Below, one piece after another: positions 10,309-19,299 of a stretch of 64,000 nt of DNA (its first letter is position 1; the number at the start of each line of letters is the position of its first letter). The stretch is from assembly GCA_022072125.1 (NCBI GenBank), contig JAJVIH010000016.1:307856-371855 (forward strand), in the 5' to 3' direction. The translations under genes and the position numbers were made by a program. The stretch comes from Myxococcota bacterium (lineage in GTDB: Bacteria > Myxococcota > JAJVIH01). The notes under the pieces were generated by a model that was not told the origin of the DNA, did no database searches, and worked only from the letters and a program-made list of their open reading frames with translations.

Positions 10309-11123
10309 GAGTTGGCGCGGGCCGCGCGGGCGATGCGAAGGGCGCAGGTGATCAAGCGCTCGAACTGATCCAGCGGCAGGACGGTCAGGCGATCCGACAA
10401 GGCCTCATCGGGCCGATCATGGACCTCGGCGAAAATTCCATGCACCCCGATGGCCGCGGCGGCCCGCGCCAGCGGCAGAACGAACTCCCGCGAGCCGCCC
10501 GTGAACACGCCGCCGCTGGACGGGTGCTGCACCGAGTGGGTGGCGTCGAAGATCACTGGAACATTCATGCTCTTCATCACTTCGATGCAGCGGAAATCCA
10601 CCACCAGATCGCCATGGCCGAATGTGGTTCCCCGTTCGGTCAGCCACACGCGCTGGCAACCCGCCTCGCGCACCTTTTCGACCGCAGGCGCCATGGCCGC
10701 GGGGGGCATGAACTGGCCCTTTTTGATGTTGACGATGCGGGCGTGACGGCCCGCCGCCAGCAGCAGATCGGTCTGGCGGCACAGGAAGGCCGGAATCTGT
10801 ATGATATCCGCCACCGCGCCCACGGCGGCGCAGTCATCGTCGCGGTGGACATCGGTCAGGACCGGCAGTCCGGCGGTTTCCCGCACGCGGGAGAGGATCC
10901 GCAGTCCCTCCTTCAGGCCAGGACCCCGGAAGCTGGAAAGGCTGGTGCGATTCGCCTTGTCGTAGGACGCCTTGAAAATCAGCCGCGCGCCCGCGCCATG
11001 GGCGATTTCGCGCAGCACGGACGCCATGTGCAGGACATGAGCCTCCGATTCAATCACACAAGGCCCCGCGATGAAGAAAGGATCGCCCGGGGCGCCAATG
11101 TCGTGCAACCAGGAAAAATCCAT
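10305..11123 (-). CDS. kdsA: 3-deoxy-8-phosphooctulonate synthase
   Basis: FFIAGPCVIESE, FKASYDKANRTSLSSFRGPG, VLTDVH, IIQIPAFLCRQTDLL, NIKKGQFMPP, DATHSVQHPS. Confidence 0.95.
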   Translation of the reverse strand: MDFSWLHDIGAPGDPFFIAGPCVIESEAHVLHMASVLREIAHGAGARLIFKASYDKANRTSLSSFRGPGLKEGLRILSRVRETAGLPVLTDVHRDDDCAAVGAVADIIQIPAFLCRQTDLLLAAGRHARIVNIKKGQFMPPAAMAPAVEKVREAGCQRVWLTERGTTFGHGDLVVDFRCIEVMKSMNVPVIFDATHSVQHPSSGGVFTGGSREFVLPLARAAAAIGVHGIFAEVHDRPDEALSDRLTVLPLDQFERLITCALRIARAARANS

Positions 11124-11212
11124 GGGGCGTTCAACCTGTCCGCGGGCCGGATATGCCCGTCAGTACTGGAACATCCGGGAAAAGAGAAGTGAACCAAACT
11201 TGGAGAAGATCA

Positions 11213-11591
11213 TCACTGCCTAGTCCGCCGCAATATGATCGCGATCACAATGAACAGGCAATACGTTTTGGGAAAATCGCAAGGTGATTGTCCGTGGCGG
11301 ACGCCCTCCCTGGCGCGTTTGATGACCAGCGGAGCGATCAGCGCCCCCCGGAACAGGAATCAGACCCGGCGACAGCTTCATGGGGGTCTTGCCGGTGAAA
11401 TAGGGGGGCCGCCCGCCGGCAGCGGTGAACTGGGCGGCAGGCGGCGCCGGTTTCAGCGGCGGGAAAACCGCCGCCTCGAACCAGGGTTTGCGGGAAAGGC
11501 GGCGCTGCGCGCCACGGAAACGGGGGTCAGGCCATATCGCCGCGCATTTGGGGTGTTCCAGGACGGGAGCCGTTGCGGGCACATACGGCAT
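11213..11591 (-). pseudogene. Small Pro-rich single-TM protein interrupted by a frameshift at a 6-base homopolymer
   Basis: Removing one C from the CCCCCC run at 11344-11349 joins MPYVPATAPVLEHPKCAAIWPDPRFRG...GKTPMKLSPGLIPVPG to ALIAPLVIKRAREGVRHGQSPCDFPKTYCLFIVIAIILRRTRQ*, a clean 126-codon frame ending at 11213. Confidence 0.5.
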
Positions 11592-11595
11592 GGGG

Positions 11596-13281
11596 CTATT
11601 TCCGGATGACAATCACGCGGGTGCGCGCCGCAAGATCATGCAGGGCCGTACGCTCGGAAGTCACGAAGGCAACGATGTAGTTGGGTATGCCGGCGCAAAA
11701 AAAGTTGAGGAACATCCTCACCCCCGCCCGCACCCACGCCTGCCACGGTTCGATATCCGAACCGTTGGCTTTCACCACCTTGAGTCCAGTGGCCATTTTC
11801 CCCAGGGTTTGGCCCCGCATGTGCAAGAAGGCGCCCTCATAAACAAAGGGGATGAACCCCACGATGTAGGCTCTGGGATTGTCGCTGAACCAGTCCAACC
11901 CCATCATGGAAAGAAGGATGATCGAGGGAATCACCACCACGGCTCCATCCATGAAAATGGCGCCGGAACGCCTGCCGATGGTCGCCAGTTCGATCCCTGA
12001 TCCCTCCCCGATCCCCGCCTGGATTTCATGGGTGGCCACGGTCTTGCAGTTGTAGCAATAGGTCTTGCCCGCCAGAGAAACCATCTGGTTCGAGGTGAAG
12101 AGCAGGCCGCAGCGAGCGCATTGAATTTGATCGCCGCCGCCGGGCCGGACCCCGGGCTCGACAGATTGCGTGGGTGGTTGCTGCGGATATGGGGATTGCG
12201 GCTGAACCGGCGGGGTGAAAAATGGTTTGGACTCCCCGGGAGCCGCTGGCGGAGGAACGGGCCGGGCCGCCGGTTGAGCCGGATTTTCCAGCTTGCGTCC
12301 TGTCAGCGCTTCGTAGAACGCCGCCACGGAATCGTAACGCAGGAACATCGCCCCCTTGGTGGCCCGTTCGAATACATCCTGAAAATTGCGGGGCAAATCA
12401 GGCCTGCGGTGCGTGATGGAGTCAGGGCTGGTTCCCACGGGCAATCCGCCGGTGCACAATTCATAGAGGATCACGCCCGCGGAATAAATATCCGCACGGT
12501 GATCCGCTTTCCCGCCGCTCTGGAGTTGTTCCGGCGCGGCGTATTGGGGCTTGCCCATGGCGGCGCCTTCGCGGGTGAGGGGAGCGCCGCCGTCCGCGAG
12601 CGCTCGCGCGACGCCGAAATCCGTCAGCACCACCTGGCCATCGTTGCGGATGATGATGTTGTCCGGCGACAGGTCCCGGTGAATCACGCCGCGGCCATGG
12701 GCGAAAGCCAGGGCCTGGCAAATCCCCTGCAGGAATCCAGCGATCTCCCCCGCCTGCAGCGGCGCGCCCTGGCGGGAATCCAGCAGGCGGCGCAGGCTCT
12801 GGCCTTCCACCAGGTCCATGGTGAAATAGAGCAGCGGTTCCCGCCCGGTGTTGGCGTGCCCCAAATCATGCACGCGCACGATATTCGGGTGGCGCAAATC
12901 CTGCGTCAGCGTGACCTCCCGGATGAAGCGTTCGCGCGCCCGCGGGTTCTGGGTCAACGCCGGCTGCATCAGCTTGAGCGCCACGGGGATATTCCGGACC
13001 CGATCAAAGGCGGAATACACCACACCCATGCCGCCCTGGCCGAGTTGATCGCGGATTTCATATCGTCCATCAAAAATTTCGCCGGGATGAAAATCCACGT
13101 TCGCCGGATGTTGATCCGCCAGCGTGACCTGGGATGGCCCGGCCGGAGGCGGAGCCCTCATGGACGATTCCGGCGAGGGGCTGAACCCCCACGACTCCAC
13201 CGGCAACGCCGCACCGCAACGCGCGCAAAATGCGGAGCCGCCGGGATTGGGGTGCTGGCATCGGATGCAAGTGATATCCAT
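11596..13281 (-). CDS. Ser/Thr protein kinase with N-terminal zinc ribbon, central zinc ribbon and C-terminal RDD membrane domain
   Basis: MDITCIRCQHPNPGGSAFCARCG; kinase motifs YEIRDQLGQGGMGVVYSAFD, HRDLSPDNII, LTDFGVA; CARCGLLFTSNQ...YCYNCK; RRSGAIFMDGAVVVIPSIILLS...RGQTLGKMATGLKV (RDD). Confidence 0.92.
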   Translation of the reverse strand: MDITCIRCQHPNPGGSAFCARCGAALPVESWGFSPSPESSMRAPPPAGPSQVTLADQHPANVDFHPGEIFDGRYEIRDQLGQGGMGVVYSAFDRVRNIPVALKLMQPALTQNPRARERFIREVTLTQDLRHPNIVRVHDLGHANTGREPLLYFTMDLVEGQSLRRLLDSRQGAPLQAGEIAGFLQGICQALAFAHGRGVIHRDLSPDNIIIRNDGQVVLTDFGVARALADGGAPLTREGAAMGKPQYAAPEQLQSGGKADHRADIYSAGVILYELCTGGLPVGTSPDSITHRRPDLPRNFQDVFERATKGAMFLRYDSVAAFYEALTGRKLENPAQPAARPVPPPAAPGESKPFFTPPVQPQSPYPQQPPTQSVEPGVRPGGGDQIQCARCGLLFTSNQMVSLAGKTYCYNCKTVATHEIQAGIGEGSGIELATIGRRSGAIFMDGAVVVIPSIILLSMMGLDWFSDNPRAYIVGFIPFVYEGAFLHMRGQTLGKMATGLKVVKANGSDIEPWQAWVRAGVRMFLNFFCAGIPNYIVAFVTSERTALHDLAARTRVIVIRK

Positions 13282-13653
13282 CGGATTTGCGGGGAATCGT
13301 TGAGCAACGACTATACGGAGAGGGTCACAGCCCAGTCAAACGGTTCATGCGCTTCCCTCCGCTGGCCCCAGGTTTTGGTGAGCGGTTGGGCTTTGTTTTT
13401 CATGTACGATGTACGCGGATGCTTTCGTGCAACGGGTTTGCGGAATGCGATAGGAGACCAGGCGCGGTTTTGTGTGTATCCCCGCAAGTTGAAGCCTTCC
13501 CAACCTCCAAACCAGGGGGTCAAACTCCCGGATGGCATGCCGGCGGCGGAAAAGAGCCTTGCCACGGGGTGTTTCATCCTGTTCCGTTCCGTCTGGCGGA
13601 CAGACAGGAAGCAGCCGCCTGCACCGTGGTTGACCCCAGACTCACGGTCCGCC

Positions 13654-13681
13654 TTGACTTCGGAAGAGGCTCTGGTATGGA
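13654..13681 (+). promoter_or_regulatory. Putative sigma70-type promoter TTGACT-16-TATGGA
   Basis: Spacing and hexamers immediately upstream of the lipoprotein gene at 13714. Confidence 0.35.
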
Positions 13682-13713
13682 AAATACGGTTTACCGTCAA
13701 CACTGGGGAAGGT

Positions 13714-14049
13714 ATGCGCCGGAAGGCTTGCATCTTTGTTGTTGTTGTGGGCGTCGCCGCCGCGCTGCAGGGTTGCGCCAACGCCTGCATGGATTTGCAG
13801 GAAACATACGACGCCTGCTTTGGCCCCAATAAATACAAACTCCCGGCTTTTTCCGGTGAAGGCGCCGACGCCCAGTGCAAATTGTGGAACGACCAGTTTG
13901 TCGCTGCTGTCGCGGCCAATCCGAAAATCTGCCCCAATGGAGAACTGCCCCTTTTGCCCACGGCGGTTCCCAACCTCCCGGATGCGGGCGGGGCGGGGGA
14001 TGGCTTTTTTGGCGGCGGTGGGCAGTCCCTTTCCAGCAGCAAGAAATAA
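13714..14049 (+). CDS. Small lipoprotein, unknown function
   Basis: MRRKACIFVVVVGVAAALQGCANACMDLQETYDACFG; lipobox LQGC. The 673-aa ORF upstream of this start is antisense to the kinase. Confidence 0.6.
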   Translation: MRRKACIFVVVVGVAAALQGCANACMDLQETYDACFGPNKYKLPAFSGEGADAQCKLWNDQFVAAVAANPKICPNGELPLLPTAVPNLPDAGGAGDGFFGGGGQSLSSSKK

Positions 14050-14272
14050 CACCAGCCGCCCGGCGTTCTTCGCCGCGGGTTCCTTCGATCTAAGGTTGAC
14101 TTTCAACTTCTGGAGATTTCCAGAGACGGCGGTATTCGCCCCTGGGGCCGGAACCATCTGGAGCGGGAGCCACAAGCCCCGGTGGTGAATCCGGAACGGA
14201 CTTCTTGGTTGGGGAGGCGATGCGAGCCCGGTTCACGCCGCGATATAGACAGGCTCCCTGTATGAAACCGGC

Positions 14273-14719
14273 TCAACCCTTCCGGTATTCGGACTCCACG
14301 AAGTTCTTGAAGTCCTGAAGATAGCGCATGGATTCCTTCCGGAAGGCCCCTGGCATGAGCCATCCGAACAACTTCATGAAGCCGCTGAAGCGAAATTCCT
14401 GTTCGGATACATAACGGGTTTTTCCGCCGGGGACCTCCTCAAACAGGTTGCGGACGGAATTCCACACCCCTTTAGCCTCGTAGACGCCGCTGAATTCGCG
14501 CGGCAAGTCGCGCACGGTAATGGTCTCCACCATTTCCATGCGGCGGCCGTTGGTCAGAAAAACCAGCTGGGATTTGGCGCCCGGTTGGCCTGGGGTTCCG
14601 CCGAGAGGGGTAAAACTTTGCAGGCCCTTCATCCACTTTTTCATGTTGTCCGGGTTATCGAACAGCGAGATGACCTTGTCGCGGGGGACATCAATGGTGA
14701 CTTCAACCTGGTATTTCAT
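14273..14719 (-). CDS. SRPBCC/polyketide-cyclase-like protein
   Basis: MKYQVEVTIDVPRDKVISLFDNPDNMKKWMKGLQSFTPLGGTPGQPGAKSQLVF...; typical SRPBCC N-terminus. Confidence 0.75.
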   Translation of the reverse strand: MKYQVEVTIDVPRDKVISLFDNPDNMKKWMKGLQSFTPLGGTPGQPGAKSQLVFLTNGRRMEMVETITVRDLPREFSGVYEAKGVWNSVRNLFEEVPGGKTRYVSEQEFRFSGFMKLFGWLMPGAFRKESMRYLQDFKNFVESEYRKG

Positions 14720-14807
14720 GCCGCCTCCAATCATATGTATATGCATGAAAAGAAATAGCGGCCCAGGAAAATTCTTGCAAGGCAATGGGGTGACGGCGCG
14801 GCATGAT

Positions 14808-14897
14808 TGGCGGAGGGGGTGGGATTCGAACCCACGGTACGGTTACCCGTACGACGGTTTTCAAGACCGTTGCCTTAAACCGCTCGGCCACCCCTCC
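14808..14897 (-). tRNA. tRNA-Ser(TGA)
   Basis: Minus strand GGAGGGGTGGCCGAGCGGTTTAAGGCAACGGTCTTGAAAACCGTCGTACGGGTAACCGTACCGTGGGTTCGAATCCCACCCCCTCCGCCA; long variable arm, TGA anticodon, encoded CCA. Confidence 0.95.
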
Positions 14898-15095
14898 GCG
14901 CCAAGCCTGTATGCATCAATCCGCTGGGGGACTCAAGAAGACCGTACGTCCGGCGGTCTCCCCCGAAAAATCCCGTTTTGGCGTCCGGATTTCAGAACCA
15001 ATCCGCTGCTCATGCGTCTAAAACCGGGAGCCCGGCTGGCGCGGACGCCGGAATTTCCGTCCGGGAAACCGGGCTTTACCATTGTTCAACAGGTA

Positions 15096-15124
15096 TTGAC
15101 GGAAGGCCCGTTTTCGACTACAAT
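15096..15124 (+). promoter_or_regulatory. Sigma70-type promoter TTGACG-17-TACAAT for carD
   Basis: Near-consensus hexamers with 17-nt spacer upstream of carD. Confidence 0.7.
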
Positions 15125-15184
15125 GCATCGCCCAATACCTTGCCGGGGGGCAGGGGACAAGTCTAACTCACTGGAGAGTCACTG

Positions 15185-15703
15185 ATGTCCAGCTTTCGTT
15201 TCAAGATAGGCGACAAGGCGGTTTACCCGGCCCATGGCGTGGCGGAAGTCACCGGAATCGAGGAAAAGAATATCGGCGGCACCCGCCAGTCATTCTATGT
15301 CCTGCGCATCCTCGACAACGGCATGAAGATCATGATCCCCACCGACAGCGCCGGGAACGTGGGCCTGCGCGAGATCATCGGCAAGGAAGAGGTCCGCGAA
15401 GTCTACGAGATCCTGCGCGACCGCAAAATCTCGGTCAACAGCCAGACCTGGAATCGCCGCTACCGCGAGTACACCGAGAAGATCAAGACCGGATCGGTCT
15501 TTGAAATCGCCGAGGTGCTGCGTGACCTGTATATCCTCAAATTCACCAAGGATTTGTCCTTCGGCGAACGCAAGATGCTGGACACCGCCCGCAGCCTGCT
15601 GGTGCGCGAACTGGCCATCGCCAAACACTCCAAGGAAGAAATCATTGAAAAGGAGCTGATCGGCATCTTCCGGTCAGCGGCCAACGCATCCGCCGCGGCC
15701 TGA
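15185..15703 (+). CDS. CarD/CdnL-family transcriptional regulator
   Basis: FKIGDKAVYPAHGVAEVTGIEEKNIGGTRQSFYVLRILDNGMKIMIPTDSAGNVGLREI; whole-length CarD_CdnL_TRCF pattern. Confidence 0.93.
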   Translation: MSSFRFKIGDKAVYPAHGVAEVTGIEEKNIGGTRQSFYVLRILDNGMKIMIPTDSAGNVGLREIIGKEEVREVYEILRDRKISVNSQTWNRRYREYTEKIKTGSVFEIAEVLRDLYILKFTKDLSFGERKMLDTARSLLVRELAIAKHSKEEIIEKELIGIFRSAANASAAA

Positions 15704-15723
15704 TTCTATTTCCGGGATTCTCG

Positions 15724-15769
15724 ACCGCCGTTCGTCACCCGCGAGGGGTGGCGCGCGGCGGTTGTGTTT
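15724..15769 (+). terminator. Probable rho-independent terminator after carD
   Basis: ACCGCCG...CACCC-gcga-GGGGTG...CGGCGGT followed by TGTGTTTTC. Confidence 0.55.
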
Positions 15770-15828
15770 TCACCGGAGATTCTTCCTGGACAAGCGCAAA
15801 CCAGGGGCCGGCGGCCGGGAAAGGCCCT

Positions 15829-17145
15829 TCACTCCGCATGTTGTTGCTGGCGGTGGATGGCGGCCGCTTCCACCTCGGCGATGGCGGTAAGCAAGTATTC
15901 GGCGATGATGCGGCGGTCCTGCCATGGTCCGGCGGTCTGGATATCGAAATGAAGGCGGTTGCCGGACGCCACCCAATCCACCCGGCTCCAGCGGTTGAAC
16001 AGGGTCAGGGTCCCCAGCACCACTGTCAGCATGCCAAACAGTTCAATCAACCAGGACGAGATCGCCGCTGGCGTCCGCGTCACCATGGCGTGAGCGGTGA
16101 TGTGGCGGATTTTCCAGCCGCCCGCCGCCGCGGAATCGGGCCAGGTCAGCAGCGGCGCGGACGAAGACGATCCATCGTGCGCAATGGGTTGGATCAGCAA
16201 CCGCCCGCCATCGAATTGGGCGCGCACCTCCAGCGCGCCATTGGCGCCCCGGCCCACGCCATCGGTCAGACCCAGTTCCACCGGCCGCCCCGAGGGTGTT
16301 TCAACCATGACCATTCCGCGCCATCCCTTCCATTGCCAGAACTCGCCTTCAATGGCGTTGGCCTTTCCCGGACCCAGAACCAGCGGAGTCTGCCCATGGG
16401 ACGAGTTCCACAACACGCGCAACTGCGTGAGCGAGCCGGAAGCGGCGGTCACCGGCGTGACATCCTCCCGCCGGGCTTGCAGTCCGCGCGCCAGCCGCGT
16501 GGGGAAATCCCCCTCCCAAGGAATGGTCCATGAAGTCCGGGTGGCGGTGTAGGCCGCGGAGGTCAGGAAGTACGTCTGGGGTTGAGCGGATTCCTCTCCC
16601 GTAACCGGTGACCAGATGCGCGTCTGCACTGATCCCGCGCGGGAAGAGGTCAGATTTTTCAGCGGCTGGCCCGGGTGAAGCAAATCAATCATCTCTTCGG
16701 TCAGGGGGCGGGAGCCGATATACCAGGCCGCGCACGACCAGATGAGCACCGATGCGGACAGCGCGGCGCTGGCGCGGATCAGTCCGGGGTGCCAGCCTTT
16801 TTCCGACCAGTGAACCTGGGTGTTTCCACCAAACTCCCCTTGGGAATAGCCCAAAAAATGCAACGCCCCGCGCATGCGCTCCCCGGGTTCGCGCAATTCG
16901 ATGACCACGGTGTCCCGCGCTGTCGTGAAACCCTCCGCGGACTCGCCCGCCTGTCCGCGCGCGCGCCAATGCAACAAGCCTTGAGCCGCCGCCCCCAGCA
17001 GGTTGACCTGCGCCACGCACAATAGCACCAGCGTGAGTTTGCCAAATTCCCCCACCGGCCCGGTCGGATCTTCCGCCAGCGTGAGCCAGGCCAGGATGAT
17101 CGCGGCCAGGATGGCGGGCAGGGGGTGAAGCAGAATCCGGATCAT
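15829..17145 (-). CDS. Membrane protein, divergent ResB-like (cytochrome c biogenesis system II) candidate
   Basis: N-terminal TM pair, LGYSQGEFGGNTQVHWSEKGWHPGLIRASAALSASVLIWSCAAWYIGS, periplasmic domain, C-terminal TM; paired with the downstream-overlapping CcsA-like gene. Similarity judged by topology and weak motifs only. Confidence 0.4.
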   Translation of the reverse strand: MIRILLHPLPAILAAIILAWLTLAEDPTGPVGEFGKLTLVLLCVAQVNLLGAAAQGLLHWRARGQAGESAEGFTTARDTVVIELREPGERMRGALHFLGYSQGEFGGNTQVHWSEKGWHPGLIRASAALSASVLIWSCAAWYIGSRPLTEEMIDLLHPGQPLKNLTSSRAGSVQTRIWSPVTGEESAQPQTYFLTSAAYTATRTSWTIPWEGDFPTRLARGLQARREDVTPVTAASGSLTQLRVLWNSSHGQTPLVLGPGKANAIEGEFWQWKGWRGMVMVETPSGRPVELGLTDGVGRGANGALEVRAQFDGGRLLIQPIAHDGSSSSAPLLTWPDSAAAGGWKIRHITAHAMVTRTPAAISSWLIELFGMLTVVLGTLTLFNRWSRVDWVASGNRLHFDIQTAGPWQDRRIIAEYLLTAIAEVEAAAIHRQQQHAE

Positions 17146-17999
17146 GGGGCCGCCAGCACTCCCAGCGCGGTGAATCCAGCCATCGCCGAGGCGCCGGCGG
17201 GCAACCATCCATACCGGTAGCGCGGATCCAGAAAGGCGAAGACCGGCGTCCAGGCCACGCAGGCCAGGGGAAGCGCGCGCAGGCGCATGGAGGGAACCTC
17301 CGCCAGGAAAGGCAGTTGACCGCGCACTTCGCCGCCCAGCAGCAGCGCCGCCGCAAGCAGCAGGAGCAACGCCGCCCAGCGTTGCATGCGGGCGTTGTTC
17401 AGCCGGAGCCAGCGCAGGTGTTCTTCCGCGGGGTTTTGTTGCGAAGAGTCCTGGGGAGCCAGGGCCGAGAAAAACGCCAGCATTCCCTCATTGGAGCCGG
17501 CCCGCCAGGCCATGGTGACGCGCCGGCTGATCCACCCGATTTCCAGCGCGCAGCAGGTAAAGCAGACCCCGGCGCCCAGCGTCAGCGAGGCGGACAACAA
17601 CGCCCCATTTCCATCCAGGTCCGGCCAGGGATTCGCCGCCAGCCCAGGGATCAGAAAACAGGCCGCCGCCACCGCCATCACGCCAGTCAGGGTGGCGTCT
17701 TCCTGCAGGCGGCGTTTGAGCAACAACCAAGCCACTCCCGCCGCCAGGGTCGCGGTCAGCAGGCGATCATGGGCGGTGAATAATGGGACGCCGCCCGCGA
17801 TCAATCCGCGGACGATCATCACCAATCCATGAGCGATGATGCAAATGCGATGAATCCACGAGGCCCGGTCCTTGTGATCGGCGGAACGGGTGATCATGGC
17901 CTGCAGCGACAGGCCAAAAACCACCACATAGCCCAGGATCAGGGCGGACCACAGGCGCAACTCCACGCCCAGCACCGCGGAAATATCGTCTGGATTCAT
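17142..17999 (-). CDS. Multi-TM membrane protein, divergent CcsA/CcmC-like candidate
   Basis: 8-9 TM segments; VPLFTAHDRLLTATLAAGVAWLLL resembles the 'PL..LYE.LLF.A' segment of CcsA-type proteins; 4-nt overlap with 15829-17145. Confidence 0.4.
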   Translation of the reverse strand: MNPDDISAVLGVELRLWSALILGYVVVFGLSLQAMITRSADHKDRASWIHRICIIAHGLVMIVRGLIAGGVPLFTAHDRLLTATLAAGVAWLLLKRRLQEDATLTGVMAVAAACFLIPGLAANPWPDLDGNGALLSASLTLGAGVCFTCCALEIGWISRRVTMAWRAGSNEGMLAFFSALAPQDSSQQNPAEEHLRWLRLNNARMQRWAALLLLLAAALLLGGEVRGQLPFLAEVPSMRLRALPLACVAWTPVFAFLDPRYRYGWLPAGASAMAGFTALGVLAAP

Positions 18000-18023
18000 G
18001 GCTGAACCGGAAGGGCGGGCTGC

Positions 18024-18051
18024 TTGACAGCAACGGGACATCCCGTAGATT
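18024..18051 (+). promoter_or_regulatory. Sigma70-type promoter TTGACA-16-TAGATT with palindrome in the spacer
   Basis: TTGACA at 18024-18029, TAGATT at 18046-18051; ACGGGA-CA-TCCCGT at 18033-18046. Confidence 0.5.
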
Positions 18052-18122
18052 GGCAAACCGCGCGGGAATCTAAAGCAGGCCCTGGCGCCGCGCAAATCAA
18101 CCCGTCCAGGGCGGCGGCGGTT

Positions 18123-18974
18123 ATGTCAACGGATTTCAATCAGTTTCGCGGCACCTCCACTTATATTGTCAATGAAGCCCTGCGCAACGCCGTCAATGTG
18201 GCGATCGCCCTGCAGCGTCCGCTGCTCATCAAGGGCGAGCCTGGCACCGGAAAGACCCTGCTGGCGTACAACGTGGCGTCGGCGCTCAACAAGCCCCTGA
18301 TCACCTGGAACATCAAGTCCACCACCCGCGCGCAGGATGGCCTGTATCTCTATGACACCGTGCAGCGCCTCAACGACAGCCGGTTCGGCGGCGGCGATGT
18401 GGGCGACATCGAGCATTATATCAAGCTTGGTCCGCTGGGCCGCGCCTTCGACGCCGTCGATCAGCATGTGGTGCTGATCGACGAGATTGACAAGGCCGAT
18501 CTGGAGTTTCCCAACGACCTGTTGCACGAACTCGACATGATGTCGTTCACCATTCTGGAGACCCGGCGGGTGGTGAAGGCGAAACACCGGCCGATTGTCA
18601 TCATCACTTCCAACAATGAAAAGGAACTGCCGGACGCCTTCCTGCGCCGCTGCATTTTCCATTTCATCGAATTTCCAACCCAGCAACTGATGGAGGAGAT
18701 CGTCCGCGTCCACCATCCGGACCTGGAAGAGGCCCTGATGAAGCAGGTGCTGCTGAAATTTTACTGGCTGCGTTCCCTCGATGAACTGCGCAAGCGCCCC
18801 TCGACCAGCGAGTTGGTGGACTGGATCACCGCCCTGCTGCGCTCGGGCATGGACGCCGCCGCGTTGGAGAAGGAATTTCCGCACCTGGGTTCCCTGCTGA
18901 AGAAGGAGCAGGATTTGCTGCTGGTCGAGCATCACCTGCGGCGCGGCGCCCGCGTTCCAGGCTTCCGGTCCTGA
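18123..18974 (+). CDS. MoxR-family AAA+ ATPase
   Basis: RPLLIKGEPGTGKTLLAYNVASAL (Walker A), VVLIDEIDKAD (Walker B), IITSNNEKELPDAFLRRCIFHFIEFP. Confidence 0.93.
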   Translation: MSTDFNQFRGTSTYIVNEALRNAVNVAIALQRPLLIKGEPGTGKTLLAYNVASALNKPLITWNIKSTTRAQDGLYLYDTVQRLNDSRFGGGDVGDIEHYIKLGPLGRAFDAVDQHVVLIDEIDKADLEFPNDLLHELDMMSFTILETRRVVKAKHRPIVIITSNNEKELPDAFLRRCIFHFIEFPTQQLMEEIVRVHHPDLEEALMKQVLLKFYWLRSLDELRKRPSTSELVDWITALLRSGMDAAALEKEFPHLGSLLKKEQDLLLVEHHLRRGARVPGFRS

Positions 18975-19180
18975 TGGATGCGCCCGGCGATCTCCGGTGC
19001 GAACGCTGCGGCGCCATATTCCATTGCGGCGCGGCGGCGGGAGACGCGCGGTGCTGGTGTTTTGAACTGCCGCCCGTATTGCCGGCCCCGCCGGGGACCC
19101 GGTGCTTGTGCCCTGCCTGCCTGCGTGAGGAAATCGCCCGCCAGGGCTCCGCCGCTCCCGATCCGCTTTCCAGAAAATAA
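18974..19180 (+). CDS. Cysteine-rich CWC-family small protein
   Basis: LRCERCGAIFHCGAAAGDARCWCFELPPV...CLCPACLREEI; start overlaps moxR stop (TGATG). Confidence 0.75.
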   Translation: MDAPGDLRCERCGAIFHCGAAAGDARCWCFELPPVLPAPPGTRCLCPACLREEIARQGSAAPDPLSRK

Positions 19181-19299
19181 ACCGGGACCTGCCCCCCCGC
19201 CCAACTCCGGCGAATCCCGTTTGCTCTGCATAACCGGGGTACGGGGAGGGGCCGCCTCCGGCATGGACGCGGCAAGCGGAAACCTGATAGGCACGGCCC

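Noticed and set aside
12028-13700. N-terminal two-thirds of the 673-aa plus ORF
   Set aside because: Antisense to the RDD kinase; only the last 111 codons (from 13714) look genuine.
14703-14891. 62-aa minus ORF MAERFKATVLKTVVRVTVPWVRIPPPPP
   Set aside because: Classic spurious peptide translated from tRNA-Ser.
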